DNA of 64,000 nt from an uncultured Alcaligenaceae bacterium (GCA_937995985.1 CALKIR010000023.1:62001-126000), one strand, 5' to 3'; shown: positions 44,087-53,574, counted from the stretch's first letter. The notes: a model not told the origin generated them from the sequence alone. Numbers and translations: made by a program.

Positions 44087-46264
44087 ATGTTCAATAAAGT
44101 CACAAAGTCATTTCAGTACGGTGCTCATACCGTTACACTTGAGACCGGTGTGATAGCCCGACAGGCAACTGGTTCAGTTCTAGTTACCGTTGATGATACC
44201 GTTGTATTAGCCACTGTGGTGGCAGAGCGAGAGGCCCGTCAAGGGCTTAACTTTTTCCCACTCACCGTGGATTATATAGAAAAGAGTTATGCTGCCGGTC
44301 GTATTCCAGGTGGGTTTTTTAAGCGTGAGGGTAAGCCCTCAGATCGCGAAGTGCTGACAGCGCGTTTGATTGATCGTCCTTTGCGCCCCTTGTTCCCCGA
44401 AGGGTTTCATAACGAGGTTCAAATTGTGGTTCATGCTCTATCTGTGAACCCAGAAATTGATCCGGATGTACCTGCTCTTATTGCCGCTTCCGCAGCTGTG
44501 GCTATTTCTGGAGTGCCTTTTGCTGCTCCTGTAGCTGCTGCCCGTGTGGGGTACATGGATGGCAATTATGTACTCAATTTGAATACTACTGAATTAGAAA
44601 ACTCTCAATTAGATTTGGTTGTAGCGGGGACTGAGGCTGCTGTGCTTATGGTTGAGTCAGAGGCTCAAGAGCTTTCCGAAGAGGTAATGCTTGGGGCCAT
44701 TGCTTTCGGTCATGAGCATATGCAGGCCGCTATTCAAGCCATCAAAGAGCTCGTTGCTGAAGCCGGCAAGCCTGCTTGGGATTGGCAGCCTGAGCCTGTT
44801 CAAGATGAGTTAGTAGAGCGGATCAAGTCTCTTGCGCAGGACGATTTACGAGCAGCTTATAAAATCCATCAAAAGCAGGCGCGTACCCATGCTTTGCAAG
44901 ATGTGCGTAACAAGGTTTTCGAGGCCTTAAATGCTGAGGCGAGTGAGGAAAACCCAATTGATGAAAATATGGTCAATGAGATCTTGCATGATCTTGAAGC
45001 TCAGATTGTACGCAGCCAGATTTTAAATGGCGAGCCTCGTATTGATGGGCGTGATACCCGTACCGTGCGTCCCATTGATATTCAGTTAGGATTTTTGCCC
45101 CGAGCTCATGGTAGTGCCTTGTTCACACGTGGTGAGACACAAGCCTTAGTAGTGACTACTCTTGGGACACGACAAGACGAGCAAATTATTGACTCAGTTA
45201 TGGGGGAGTCACGTGATCGATTCATGTTGCACTATAACTTCCCGCCCTTTTCTACCGGGGAGGTGGGGCGCATGGGAGCCCCTCGCCGACGTGAAATTGG
45301 ACACGGTAATTTAGCTAAGCGAGCACTTATTAGTCAGTTACCGGATGCAGAAGAGTTTCAGTACTCTATCCGTGTGGTTTCCGAGATTACAGAGTCCAAT
45401 GGCTCTTCTTCTATGGCCAGTGTATGCGGGGGCTCTTTAGCTATGATGGATGCGGGAGTGCCTGTTAAAAACCACGTAGCCGGTGTGGCGATGGGGCTCA
45501 TCAAAGAAGGCAGCAAGTTTGCGGTATTAACTGATATTCTAGGTGATGAGGACCATCTCGGTGATATGGATTTCAAGGTGGCCGGTACTCGCAAAGGAAT
45601 TACTGCTTTGCAAATGGATATTAAAATCCAAGGCATTACCACCGAGATTATGCAGGTTGCATTGGCCCAAGCTAAAGAGGGACGTTTCCATATCTTAGAT
45701 AAAATGCAAGCTGCAATAGAAAGCTCTCGTACGGAGTTGTCCGAATTTGCGCCGCGCATGCTGACATTAAAAATCAATCCAGACAAGATTCGTGATGTCA
45801 TCGGTAAGGGTGGGGCAACTATTAGACAGCTGACCGAAGAAACCGGCACTCAAATTGAAATTGGGGATGATGGCACCATTACCATTGCCAGCGTAGATCT
45901 AGAAAAAGCCCAAGAGGCTGAAAATCGCATTCGCGAGTTAACTGCAGATGTGGAATTAGGCCAAGAGTACGAGGGGCCAGTGTTACGCGTATTAGACTTT
46001 GGTGCGATTGTTCAGGTCTTGCCCGGTCGTGATGGCTTATTGCATATTTCTGAAATTGCGAATTACCGTATTAATAATATTAATGATGTACTCAAAGTCG
46101 GTCAGAATGTGCGGGTTAAAGTCATTGAGGCCGATGACAAGGGACGTTTGCGTTTGTCTATGAAAGCGATTGGCGGCATTGAAGCTCAAGGAGGCCCCCA
46201 AGCTCCTGAGCAAAAAAATGGGGACAATCAGCGCCAGGGACGCCATCGCGAACAGCGCAACTAA
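44087..46264 (+). CDS. pnp: Polyribonucleotide nucleotidyltransferase (PNPase)
   Basis: This 3'-5' phosphorolytic exoribonuclease and degradosome partner has 725 residues. Two RNase PH-like domains are seen: FPLTVDYIEKSYAAGRIPGGFFKREG in the first and RDRFMLHYNFPPFSTGE in the second. A KH domain follows (INPDKIRDVIGKGGATIRQL), then an S1 domain (GQEYEGPVLRVLDFGAIVQV), and a basic Gln/Arg-rich tail. AAGGA lies nine bases before the ATG. Confidence 0.98.
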   Translation: MFNKVTKSFQYGAHTVTLETGVIARQATGSVLVTVDDTVVLATVVAEREARQGLNFFPLTVDYIEKSYAAGRIPGGFFKREGKPSDREVLTARLIDRPLRPLFPEGFHNEVQIVVHALSVNPEIDPDVPALIAASAAVAISGVPFAAPVAAARVGYMDGNYVLNLNTTELENSQLDLVVAGTEAAVLMVESEAQELSEEVMLGAIAFGHEHMQAAIQAIKELVAEAGKPAWDWQPEPVQDELVERIKSLAQDDLRAAYKIHQKQARTHALQDVRNKVFEALNAEASEENPIDENMVNEILHDLEAQIVRSQILNGEPRIDGRDTRTVRPIDIQLGFLPRAHGSALFTRGETQALVVTTLGTRQDEQIIDSVMGESRDRFMLHYNFPPFSTGEVGRMGAPRRREIGHGNLAKRALISQLPDAEEFQYSIRVVSEITESNGSSSMASVCGGSLAMMDAGVPVKNHVAGVAMGLIKEGSKFAVLTDILGDEDHLGDMDFKVAGTRKGITALQMDIKIQGITTEIMQVALAQAKEGRFHILDKMQAAIESSRTELSEFAPRMLTLKINPDKIRDVIGKGGATIRQLTEETGTQIEIGDDGTITIASVDLEKAQEAENRIRELTADVELGQEYEGPVLRVLDFGAIVQVLPGRDGLLHISEIANYRINNINDVLKVGQNVRVKVIEADDKGRLRLSMKAIGGIEAQGGPQAPEQKNGDNQRQGRHREQRN

Positions 46265-46291
46265 ATATTTATGAATATTTAGTATGAGTAG

Positions 46292-46325
46292 CCCCTTGGG
46301 CCTAGTGGCCTAAGGGGTTTCTTTT
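46292..46325 (+). terminator. Terminator of pnp
   Basis: An 11-bp stem with one G-U pair (46292-46302 with 46307-46317), loop TAGT, then a T-rich tail. Confidence 0.87.
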
Positions 46326-46353
46326 TGATGCCTCTTTATTATGCATTGTGTTT

Positions 46354-47688
46354 ATGAATACTCAGAATAATGCCTTAGGGGATCAGCCCGGCTGGATGAT
46401 GCTGATTCTACAGTCCTTATTAATAGGATTATGTACTGGGGTAGTGGTAGGGGGGTTTCGTTATTTGAATGACCTCATTACTCAATATTTTGTTCATACT
46501 GTGGGTAACCCCTTAGAGAAAGGGCTAGGTATGGCGGTAGTGATTTTTACCGTCTTATTTATTTTTGCCGTGCTTTCTATTTTATATTTACGCTGGGAGC
46601 GGCTAATTGGTGGCAGTGGTATTCCTCAGGTGGAAATCATGATTCACGGCGATTTGCAAATGAATTGGTGGCGCGTATTGCTGACCAAGTTTTTTGGCGC
46701 CTTGACCTCATTGGCAGGAGGTCTGTCATTGGGGCGTGAGGGGCCCTGTATCATGATGGGCGCAAGTTTAGGGGTTGCTGTAGGACGGATTTGGAATAGT
46801 CGTCCTGCAGCACATGCACGCCGCTTTTTAGCAACTGGTGGCGCAGCAGGTTTGGCAGCAGCATTTGGGGCCCCAATAGCAGGGATTTTATTTGTTTTTG
46901 AAGAGGTGCGTATTCCACTGCGGCCCTCACTCATTGTGGGTTGTGTGTTGGCTTCCTTTACCGCGGTGTGGAGCATGCAGGCATTATTTGACTTTCCACT
47001 GGTCTTTCCTTTTTCTGTGTCGGAACTGTTGCCTGGGTCTTTGTGGTGGTTGGTTGTATTGATTGCCGCCTTAATGGGGGTTTTAGGCGTTGGCTACAAT
47101 CGTTTATTGGTATCCCTGACTTATTGGGCTGATCGCACGCGTTTATTACCATTTCATTTGCGGGTATTTATCCCCTTTTTTACAGCTGGTCTGCTCCTTT
47201 ATATTTATCCCAATGTATTGGTTGGTTTTGGTATAAGTGCGCTGCAGTTAGAGCATATGGCTTTGCCGCTAACCGCTTTGCTCATGCTCTTAATTGTTAA
47301 GATGTTATTTTCCGTTCTGAGCTATTCTAGTGGCGTAGCAGGAGGGCTGCTAATGCCTATTTTATTAATTGGGGCTTTGGCAGGGGCGACTTTAGTTGCT
47401 GCGCTCAAGCTGTTTGGGTGGGTTCCAGAAACGTATATTGGCGTTATTTTAGCTATGACTATGGCTGCCTTCTTCGGGGCGTGTATTCGAGCACCTTTGA
47501 CTGGCTCATTTTTAATGATTGAAATGACAGGCTCCTACACGAATATGCTATTCATTATTGCGACTGCTTATATTGCTTCCTGGGTCGCTGATCGCCTGCA
47601 CAGTGAGCCTGTTTATGACACCTTGCGGTTACGTGCTGAAGGGATGTTATTACAAAAAGAGGGGGTTGCAGCTGCCCCCCCGATTTAA
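46354..47688 (+). CDS. ClC family chloride transporter (likely Cl-/H+ antiporter)
   Basis: The 444-residue protein has many hydrophobic segments. Selectivity-filter motifs are GGSGIPQVE, the gating-glutamate motif GREGP, and GVAGGLLMP. The proton-pathway glutamate appears in ILFVFEEVR, which suggests an antiporter rather than a channel. ATG 46354 is taken as start; a GTG two codons earlier is possible and no Shine-Dalgarno is obvious. It ends 17 bp from the convergent gadB gene. In E. coli ClC antiporters help extreme acid resistance together with glutamate decarboxylase, so the adjacency is suggestive. Confidence 0.92.
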   Translation: MNTQNNALGDQPGWMMLILQSLLIGLCTGVVVGGFRYLNDLITQYFVHTVGNPLEKGLGMAVVIFTVLFIFAVLSILYLRWERLIGGSGIPQVEIMIHGDLQMNWWRVLLTKFFGALTSLAGGLSLGREGPCIMMGASLGVAVGRIWNSRPAAHARRFLATGGAAGLAAAFGAPIAGILFVFEEVRIPLRPSLIVGCVLASFTAVWSMQALFDFPLVFPFSVSELLPGSLWWLVVLIAALMGVLGVGYNRLLVSLTYWADRTRLLPFHLRVFIPFFTAGLLLYIYPNVLVGFGISALQLEHMALPLTALLMLLIVKMLFSVLSYSSGVAGGLLMPILLIGALAGATLVAALKLFGWVPETYIGVILAMTMAAFFGACIRAPLTGSFLMIEMTGSYTNMLFIIATAYIASWVADRLHSEPVYDTLRLRAEGMLLQKEGVAAAPPI

Positions 47689-47705
47689 TAAAGAATATCT
47701 CTGTA

Positions 47706-49109
47706 CTAGTGACGAAAGCCTCCAGCCTTTTGCTCTGTGAGCGGAAGGCTGACTGGGCGCTCGGAAAAGTATTGTAAGGCGCGATGAAAATCATCAATGA
47801 GTAAACTGGCAAGATCGCGGCTCAATCCATGGCGTACTAAGATGCGTTGTACCACCAGGTCATGACAGTTGGCGGGCATGGAATAAGCTGGTACTTGCCA
47901 ACCTCTAACGCGCAGTCTATCAGCAAAATCATAGAGCGTAAAATTGACTTTATCTACGTATTCCTCTTTGATAGTCCAAGAGACTGCGGGAATCCCCTTA
48001 TGGCGATTGCCATCAAATAGGATTTCAAAGGGTCCCATTTTATTGATTTCTGAGGCTAAAAACTCCGCAGTATCATAACAATTGGATTGTATTCGGGTGT
48101 AGCCCTCTTTACCGAGACGAATAAAGTTATAGTATTGGGCTACTATTTGTCCACCTGGTCGAGAAAAATTTAGGGCAAAGGTGGGCATGTTGCCCCCTAA
48201 ATAATTCACATTAAAAATGAGCTCTTGAGGCAGGCACTGGGCATCACGCCAAATCACCCAGCCCACTCCTAAGGGGGCTAAACCGAATTTATGTCCGGAG
48301 GCATTAATAGAGTGTACACGGGGAATGCGGAAGTCCCATTCCAGATCTGGGGCACAAAAGGGAGCTAAAAAGCCACCGCTGGCTGCATCCACATGAATAG
48401 GAATATCAAGCCCGGTATCGGCTTGTAGAGCATCGAGAGCGGCAGCAATTTCTTTGACCGGCTCATATTGGCAGGTAAAGGTAACGCCTAAGGTAGGCAC
48501 CACACCAATGGTATTTTCATCACACCGTTGGATAACCTCTTGGGGGGTTAAGCCAAGGCGTCCAGGTTCAAGTGGTACCTCACGTAATTCAACATCAAAG
48601 TAGCGGGCAAATTTATGCCAGCAAATTTGCACCGGTCCACAAATTAAATTGGGTTTATCGGTGGGCAAGCCTTGGGCTGCGCGCTTTTTACGCCAAGCCC
48701 ACTTTAAGGCAAGGCCCCCGAGCATGGCGGCTTCAGAAGAGCCCGTAGTAGAGCAGCCTAGTGTGTTGGCAGACTCGGGTGAATGCCATAAATCAGCCAA
48801 CATATGTACGCAGCGCGCTTCTAACTCGGCTGTTTGTGGATATTCATCCTTGTCAATCATGTTTTTATCAATGCACTCATCCATGAGTCTACGGACCTCA
48901 TCTTCGGTCCAAGTTTGGCAAAAAGTTGCCAAGTTTTGGCGTGAATTGCCATCAAGCATGAGTTCATCATGTACGACTTGGTACGCATGTCGGGGATCTT
49001 GCTCTTGAGCGGGCATCTGGTATTTAGGCAAAGTCACCGACGTATCGGTAGAGGCATAGATGTCATCAAGCAAGTTATTACGAATACTATCTTTATCGTG
49101 TAAAGCCAC
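47706..49109 (-). CDS. gadB: Glutamate decarboxylase (PLP-dependent)
   Basis: This enzyme converts glutamate to GABA and CO2, consuming a proton. The 467-residue protein aligns by eye along its length with E. coli GadA/B. HVDAASGG is at residues 239-246, PLP-binding K274 lies in SGHKFG, and the C-terminus ends in GFRH, with a terminal His where E. coli has its pH-gating C-terminal histidine. GTG 49109 is fixed by GGAGG six bases upstream; a longer in-frame extension into the TRAP gene is rejected. It lies 29 bp after the dctM-type gene on the same strand, so it is probably the last gene of a dctPQM-gadB operon. Confidence 0.95.
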   Translation of the reverse strand: MALHDKDSIRNNLLDDIYASTDTSVTLPKYQMPAQEQDPRHAYQVVHDELMLDGNSRQNLATFCQTWTEDEVRRLMDECIDKNMIDKDEYPQTAELEARCVHMLADLWHSPESANTLGCSTTGSSEAAMLGGLALKWAWRKKRAAQGLPTDKPNLICGPVQICWHKFARYFDVELREVPLEPGRLGLTPQEVIQRCDENTIGVVPTLGVTFTCQYEPVKEIAAALDALQADTGLDIPIHVDAASGGFLAPFCAPDLEWDFRIPRVHSINASGHKFGLAPLGVGWVIWRDAQCLPQELIFNVNYLGGNMPTFALNFSRPGGQIVAQYYNFIRLGKEGYTRIQSNCYDTAEFLASEINKMGPFEILFDGNRHKGIPAVSWTIKEEYVDKVNFTLYDFADRLRVRGWQVPAYSMPANCHDLVVQRILVRHGLSRDLASLLIDDFHRALQYFSERPVSLPLTEQKAGGFRH

Positions 49110-49138
49110 AGTAAGCCTCCATAAGAAGAGAATGGAGT

Positions 49139-50416
49139 TTATCGATATACCAGATCGCGTAAGTAAAGGGAGAGCTCCGGCCAATAGGTGATGATGGCTA
49201 AGCACGTCAAAATAACCGCTACAAAGGGCAGTAATGAGCGTACCATGCGTTCTACGGGTACCTGGGCAACCTGACTGGCGGCAAATAAGTTGACTCCAAA
49301 AGGAGGGGTCACCATGCCAAGAGCTAAATTTACAACCATAATTAGGCCAAAGTGTACGGGGTCAATGCCAAACTGCACTGCAACAGGTAAGAGCAAAGGG
49401 GCCAAAACCACAATGGATGCAGAGGTTTCTATGAACATGCCAATAATAAAAAGCGCAATATTCACCCCAAGAAGAAAGCTATACTGATTGGAAAAAATAT
49501 CAGTTAACCAATTTCCCAATGCCATAGGAACGCCAGCACGGTTTAATAAAAAGCCAAATACTCCAGCATTGGCCATGATAAACATGATCACTGCAGTGGC
49601 TATTACCGAACGGCGCAGTACCAAGCGCAGTACTTGAAAATTAATGCGCTTATAAATAAAAACGCCTACTAATAAGGCATAGATGACAGCTACCGCAGAG
49701 GCCTCTGTAGGTGTAAATATGCCCCCGTAAATCCCCCCTAAAATAATAATGGGCATGAGTAATGCCCACCATGCTTGTTTTAAAGCAGGCCCGAAGGGAA
49801 GGCGATCACGTCCATCTTGGGTCCCCAAATTGTGACGACGCGCATAGAGCCAAACATAAAACATAAGAGCAGCCACAATTAATATACCTGGACCAATACC
49901 CGCGATAAATAACTCACCAACAGAAGTATCAGTAGAGACAGCAAATAAAATCATGGGCACTGAGGGCGGGATAATGACCCCTAGTTCTGCAGCAGATGCT
50001 TGGAGTGAGGCCGCAAAAGGAGCTGGGTAGCCGTGGCGAATCATGGAGGGGATGAGAATGGCCCCAACTGCAAAGGTGGTGGCTACGCTGGATCCTGCAA
50101 CGGCTGCAAAAATCATACAGGTCAATACGCATGTACAGGCCAGCCCCCCTTGGATACCGCCAATAACACTTTTAGCAAACTCAACCATGCGGTCCGAGAT
50201 ACCGCTTGATTGCATCAAATTGCCGGCCAAAATAAAGAATGGCACAGCCATCAGGGGGTATTTATCTAGAGAAGCATAGAGTTGTTGCGCGATGACAACC
50301 CAGGGCATGCGGGCATCCATGCCTACTCCAAGTATACTGGCTAAACCAATGGCTACCCCTACGGGCACAGTAAGCCCGAAAAATAGCAGCATGGTGAGTA
50401 CCATTAACTGCGACAT
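49139..50416 (-). CDS. TRAP transporter large permease (DctM family)
   Basis: The 425-residue permease has about twelve hydrophobic segments and DctM landmarks: SAAELGVIIPPSVPMIL, GGIFTPTEASAVAV and LGMVTPPFGVNLFAAS. AGGGG lies before the ATG. It is the third gene of dctP-dctQ-dctM-gadB on the minus strand. The neighbouring gadB suggests glutamate or a related amino/dicarboxylate as cargo; this is inference only. Confidence 0.94.
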   Translation of the reverse strand: MSQLMVLTMLLFFGLTVPVGVAIGLASILGVGMDARMPWVVIAQQLYASLDKYPLMAVPFFILAGNLMQSSGISDRMVEFAKSVIGGIQGGLACTCVLTCMIFAAVAGSSVATTFAVGAILIPSMIRHGYPAPFAASLQASAAELGVIIPPSVPMILFAVSTDTSVGELFIAGIGPGILIVAALMFYVWLYARRHNLGTQDGRDRLPFGPALKQAWWALLMPIIILGGIYGGIFTPTEASAVAVIYALLVGVFIYKRINFQVLRLVLRRSVIATAVIMFIMANAGVFGFLLNRAGVPMALGNWLTDIFSNQYSFLLGVNIALFIIGMFIETSASIVVLAPLLLPVAVQFGIDPVHFGLIMVVNLALGMVTPPFGVNLFAASQVAQVPVERMVRSLLPFVAVILTCLAIITYWPELSLYLRDLVYR

Positions 50417-50428
50417 GAATCTACCCCT

Positions 50429-50902
50429 TTAAGAACGATTGAAAATGGTTTGGCACCAGCGGCTAATTACTGCCAGCAGAGAGAGGGCGGCACCAACGGG
50501 AATAGATAAATAGACCCAAGAAATAGAAATGCCAAGTGTTGGCATGGTTTGAAACCGTACGCGCCAAGTCATTTGGATGCCAATCCAAAGCAAAAAAACT
50601 AAAAAAGCAGCAACAATGAGTACGACAAAGAACTCGAGCCAACGACCATAGCCTAATTGATCGAGTTTGGTGCGTAAGAGATTGACGCCTAGCATTGCCC
50701 CCTCACGAAAGGCAAGGGCAATGCCAATCATTACAGCCCAGATAATGCAGGCTCGAGTAACAGCCTCAGACCAAGCCGCTGGGGAATGCAATACAAAACG
50801 TGCTAATACTTGATAAAAGCCTGCCGCAACTGCCACGCACAGGAGCAGTTGGGCAAAGGCAGAAATCACCCGAAATAGGTGATGATCAATACGCTGCAGC
50901 AT
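50429..50902 (-). CDS. TRAP transporter small permease (DctQ family)
   Basis: The 157-residue protein has four predicted membrane helices, with the DctQ-type SPAAWSEAVTRACIIW in helix 2. Its start is 2 bp after the binding-protein stop and its stop 12 bp before the large permease, which indicates a coupled operon. Confidence 0.9.
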   Translation of the reverse strand: MLQRIDHHLFRVISAFAQLLLCVAVAAGFYQVLARFVLHSPAAWSEAVTRACIIWAVMIGIALAFREGAMLGVNLLRTKLDQLGYGRWLEFFVVLIVAAFLVFLLWIGIQMTWRVRFQTMPTLGISISWVYLSIPVGAALSLLAVISRWCQTIFNRS

Positions 50903-50904
50903 GG

Positions 50905-51879
50905 TTATTGTACAGCGCGGATGGATTCAATAAGATCTTGGCCAAATTGACCATAGTAGTCCTGATAAACCGGCTCTACCGCGGCCTCAAAGGCGGCATA
51001 ATCTACTTCGTTGACCTGCATGCCATGTTCTTTGAGCGTTTGTAAGCCATCTTGTTCAACGGCATCTACATAATCACGCATGGCTTGTGCAGCGGCGATA
51101 GCTGCAGCTTGGAATTGCTCCTTTTCAGTCTCACTTAGCTGATCATAAACCAAGGGGGAGACCAAAATAAGCGCAGGGGCATATACGTGGTTTGTTAAGG
51201 AGAGATAGTCCTGTAGCTGCCACATTTTGGTGGACACAATAACTGAAAGCGGGTTTTCCTGACCATCTATAGCCCCTTGTTGTAAGGCTGTAGCGACCTC
51301 TGGCCAAGCCATCGGGGTGGCTTGCACACCGAGCTCGCGAAAGGCTTTGAGGTGGATGGGGTTTTCGGTAATACGTATTTTGAGACCGCTAATGTCTTCG
51401 GGGGTTTCTACTGGGCGTTTGCTGTTGGTAAGATGTCTAAACCCTTGTTCGCCCCAAGCCAAGGCAACTAAGCCATGCTTTGGAAAATCTACCAGCATGT
51501 CTTGCCCAATATTGCTATCGAGCACAGTGCGGGCATGGTCTAAGTCGCGAAATAAAAAGGGGATATCAAATACTCCGGCTTGAGGAACAAAATTAAGAAT
51601 GGCGCCTGTAGAGACAATGGCAACATCCACTGTGCCAAGCTGCAAGCCTTCAATAACCTCGCGCTCACCGCCTAGCGCACTGTTGGGAAACTCTTCGATA
51701 ATGAAGTGGTCATTATTATTGGCAAGTGATTCAACAAAGGCGGTGGCCCCGGCTCCATAGTGAGAGTCTTTAGATAGGGCATAGGCCATTTTTAATTCTT
51801 GTTGTGCTAAGGCTGGGGCAGCAGCAAAAATAGCGCTTGCCAGAGTGGCAATTAATCCGCCTAGGATGGATCTTTTCAT
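50905..51879 (-). CDS. TRAP transporter substrate-binding protein (DctP family)
   Basis: This 324-residue periplasmic receptor has a signal peptide (basic start, hydrophobic core, cleavage after ALA near residue 25). The conserved core is present: GTVDVAIVSTGAI, GLKIRITENPIHLKAF with the carboxylate-binding Arg, and QQGAIDGQENP. Its length fits the C4-dicarboxylate/sialate class. GAGGAG precedes the ATG. It is the first gene of the operon ending in gadB, so glutamate is a reasonable candidate ligand but is unproven. Confidence 0.94.
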   Translation of the reverse strand: MKRSILGGLIATLASAIFAAAPALAQQELKMAYALSKDSHYGAGATAFVESLANNNDHFIIEEFPNSALGGEREVIEGLQLGTVDVAIVSTGAILNFVPQAGVFDIPFLFRDLDHARTVLDSNIGQDMLVDFPKHGLVALAWGEQGFRHLTNSKRPVETPEDISGLKIRITENPIHLKAFRELGVQATPMAWPEVATALQQGAIDGQENPLSVIVSTKMWQLQDYLSLTNHVYAPALILVSPLVYDQLSETEKEQFQAAAIAAAQAMRDYVDAVEQDGLQTLKEHGMQVNEVDYAAFEAAVEPVYQDYYGQFGQDLIESIRAVQ

Positions 51880-51985
51880 GAATGAAGCTCCTCAGTAAAT
51901 AAAGATCATATGGTGCAAGGTGAGGGCACTACAGTATGGTAGGCCAAAAAAAGCAGCCAAAGTGGGCAGCTATAAAAGGCTACAT

Positions 51986-52012
51986 CCCCTGATTGCAATG
52001 AGCAATCAGGGG
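51986..52012. terminator. Hairpin between pstS and the TRAP-gadB operon
   Basis: CCCCTGATTG (51986-51995) and CAATCAGGGG (52003-52012) form a perfect 10-bp stem. No T-run follows on either strand, so it may be a terminator or an mRNA 3'-end stabiliser for pstS. Confidence 0.5.
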
Positions 52013-52047
52013 TTACACTTGCTTATGAATCTTTATTATTGAGCTTT

Positions 52048-53160
52048 TTAGCGCGCAGGCCAAATGGGCTGTCCATCTGTGTCACGAATGTCCGTACTCC
52101 AGGCGGTGCGAATTTGTGCAATGACGGCCTCAGGCAAGGGAACATAGTCAAGCTCTCGTGCCATATCTGCTCCTTCGCTAAAGGCCCAGTCAAAGAATTC
52201 CAAGGTGGCCTGCCCTTGGGCTGCATTTTTTTGCTTTTTATGGACGAGGATAAAGGATGCGGCGGTGATGGGCCAGGAGTCCTCACCGGGCATGTCAGTC
52301 AAAATTACGCCCATTCCAGGGGTGTCAGACCACTGAGCATGTTGGGCAGCAGCGGCAAAGCTGTCCTCGCTTGGGGTGACAAACTTTCCTGTGCTGTTTT
52401 GCATTTGTGCCCAAGACAAGTCATTTTGAAGCGCATAGGCAAATTCAACATAGCCTAAGGAATAGTGTAGTTGACGAACATTAGCGGCTACTCCTTCATT
52501 GCCTTTGCCACCATGTCCAACTGGCCACTTGATGGCTTTGCCAACGCCAACATTTTGCTGCCACTCGGCTGAGGTTTTGGCCAGGTAATGGCTCCACAAG
52601 AAGGTGGTTCCTGAGCCATCAGAGCGATGAATCACAACAATATCTTGATCGGGCAGACTGATATCAGGGTTAAGCTGTTGTATTTTTGGGTCATTCCAGC
52701 GCTTTATTTTACCCATATAAATATCAGCTAAGAGCTCACCGGTGAATTTGAGTGCGCCTGGCTCGATATTGGGTAGGTTAAATACTGGTACAACACCGCC
52801 GATGATAGCAGGGAACTGCAATAAATCGTGGGTTTCTAGGTCCTCTTGGGGCATTGGGTCATCGGAAGCTCCAAATGCAACGGTACCAGCGATAATCTGT
52901 TGTTGTCCTCCCCCAGAGCCAATAGATTGGTAGTTTACTTTTTGTCCCGTTTTTTTATGATAGGCAGCAGCCCATTGTGCGTATATAGGATAGGGTAATG
53001 AGGCTCCAGCACCTGTGATTTCGACCAACGTGTTATCTGCTTGAGAGGAGGGGGCAGCCACAGCGGGGCTGCTGACTAAGCCCCACGTCATGAGGCCTGC
53101 CGCAACGCCTAATAATGATTTTTTCCAAAAAGAATTATTTATCAGGGAATTTATTGACAT
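52048..53160 (-). CDS. pstS: Phosphate ABC transporter substrate-binding protein PstS
   Basis: This 370-residue periplasmic phosphate receptor has a long signal peptide. The mature protein starts with ITGAGASLPYPIYAQWA, followed by VNYQSIGSGGGQQQI and VIHRSDGSGTTFLWSHYL, the phosphate-binding loops. I prefer ATG 53160 because AGGA is six bases upstream; an ATG two codons earlier would overlap it. No pstC, pstA or pstB gene is adjacent in this window, so the transporter core must be elsewhere. A long Pho-box array lies upstream. Confidence 0.96.
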   Translation of the reverse strand: MSINSLINNSFWKKSLLGVAAGLMTWGLVSSPAVAAPSSQADNTLVEITGAGASLPYPIYAQWAAAYHKKTGQKVNYQSIGSGGGQQQIIAGTVAFGASDDPMPQEDLETHDLLQFPAIIGGVVPVFNLPNIEPGALKFTGELLADIYMGKIKRWNDPKIQQLNPDISLPDQDIVVIHRSDGSGTTFLWSHYLAKTSAEWQQNVGVGKAIKWPVGHGGKGNEGVAANVRQLHYSLGYVEFAYALQNDLSWAQMQNSTGKFVTPSEDSFAAAAQHAQWSDTPGMGVILTDMPGEDSWPITAASFILVHKKQKNAAQGQATLEFFDWAFSEGADMARELDYVPLPEAVIAQIRTAWSTDIRDTDGQPIWPAR

Positions 53161-53219
53161 AACCATTCCTGTCTAAGGATTGATGAAAATGCTTCAAAAG
53201 CACAATCATTGTAGGAATG

Positions 53220-53285
53220 GCAGATGACGACATGATGACAGAATCATGTCATTGAGATGAAGGTTTTATGACGGGAATATGACAA
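53220..53285 (-). promoter_or_regulatory. Extended PhoB-binding array (Pho boxes) upstream of pstS
   Basis: Six consecutive 11-bp units in perfect phase read toward pstS on the minus strand. Their 7-bp cores are TTGTCAT (53285), CCGTCAT (53274), CCTTCAT (53263), ATGACAT (53252), CTGTCAT (53241) and TCGTCAT (53230). The consensus core is CTGTCAT. The outer two pairs are good Pho boxes; the middle pair is degenerate. This predicts phosphate-starvation induction by PhoB. Confidence 0.85.
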
Positions 53286-53288
53286 TGA

Positions 53289-53377
53289 TGGTGCAGCCAC
53301 CCGGAATCGAACCGGGACGGGCTTTAAGGCCCGAGAGATTTTAAGTCTCTTGCGTCTACCTATTCCGCCATGGCTGC
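53289..53377 (-). tRNA. tRNA-Leu (UAA)
   Basis: This 89-nt class II tRNA has encoded CCA. The acceptor GCAGCCA pairs with TGGCTGC, the anticodon stem AGAGA/TCTCT encloses CTTAAAA with anticodon TAA, and the variable arm GGGC...GCCC is long. Its 3' end lies 4 bp from the Pho-box array of pstS. Confidence 0.95.
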
Positions 53378-53391
53378 GGCGTGAAATGTTT

Positions 53392-53481
53392 TGGCGGAAG
53401 CGGTGAGATTCGAACTCACGGATGGGTTGCCCCATCGCTGGTTTTCAAGACCAGTCCATTCAACCACTCTGGCACGCTTCC
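53392..53481 (-). tRNA. tRNA-Ser (UGA)
   Basis: This 90-nt class II tRNA has encoded CCA. The acceptor GGAAGCG pairs with CGCTTCC, the anticodon stem CTGGT/ACCAG encloses CTTGAAA with anticodon TGA, and a long variable arm is present. It lies 14 bp upstream of tRNA-Leu(UAA) on the same strand, probably one transcript. Confidence 0.95.
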
Positions 53482-53574
53482 GTTGTTGTGATGCATGCCA
53501 TACCAAAACATGCTGGTATAGCACTAACTGATTTAGTATCTAGTGAGCTAAACCAAATAAAGCAATAACTATAC

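Noticed and set aside
52039..52458. 139-codon plus-strand frame opposite pstS
   Set aside because: It is a shadow of the pstS coding frame without start signals or recognisable domains.
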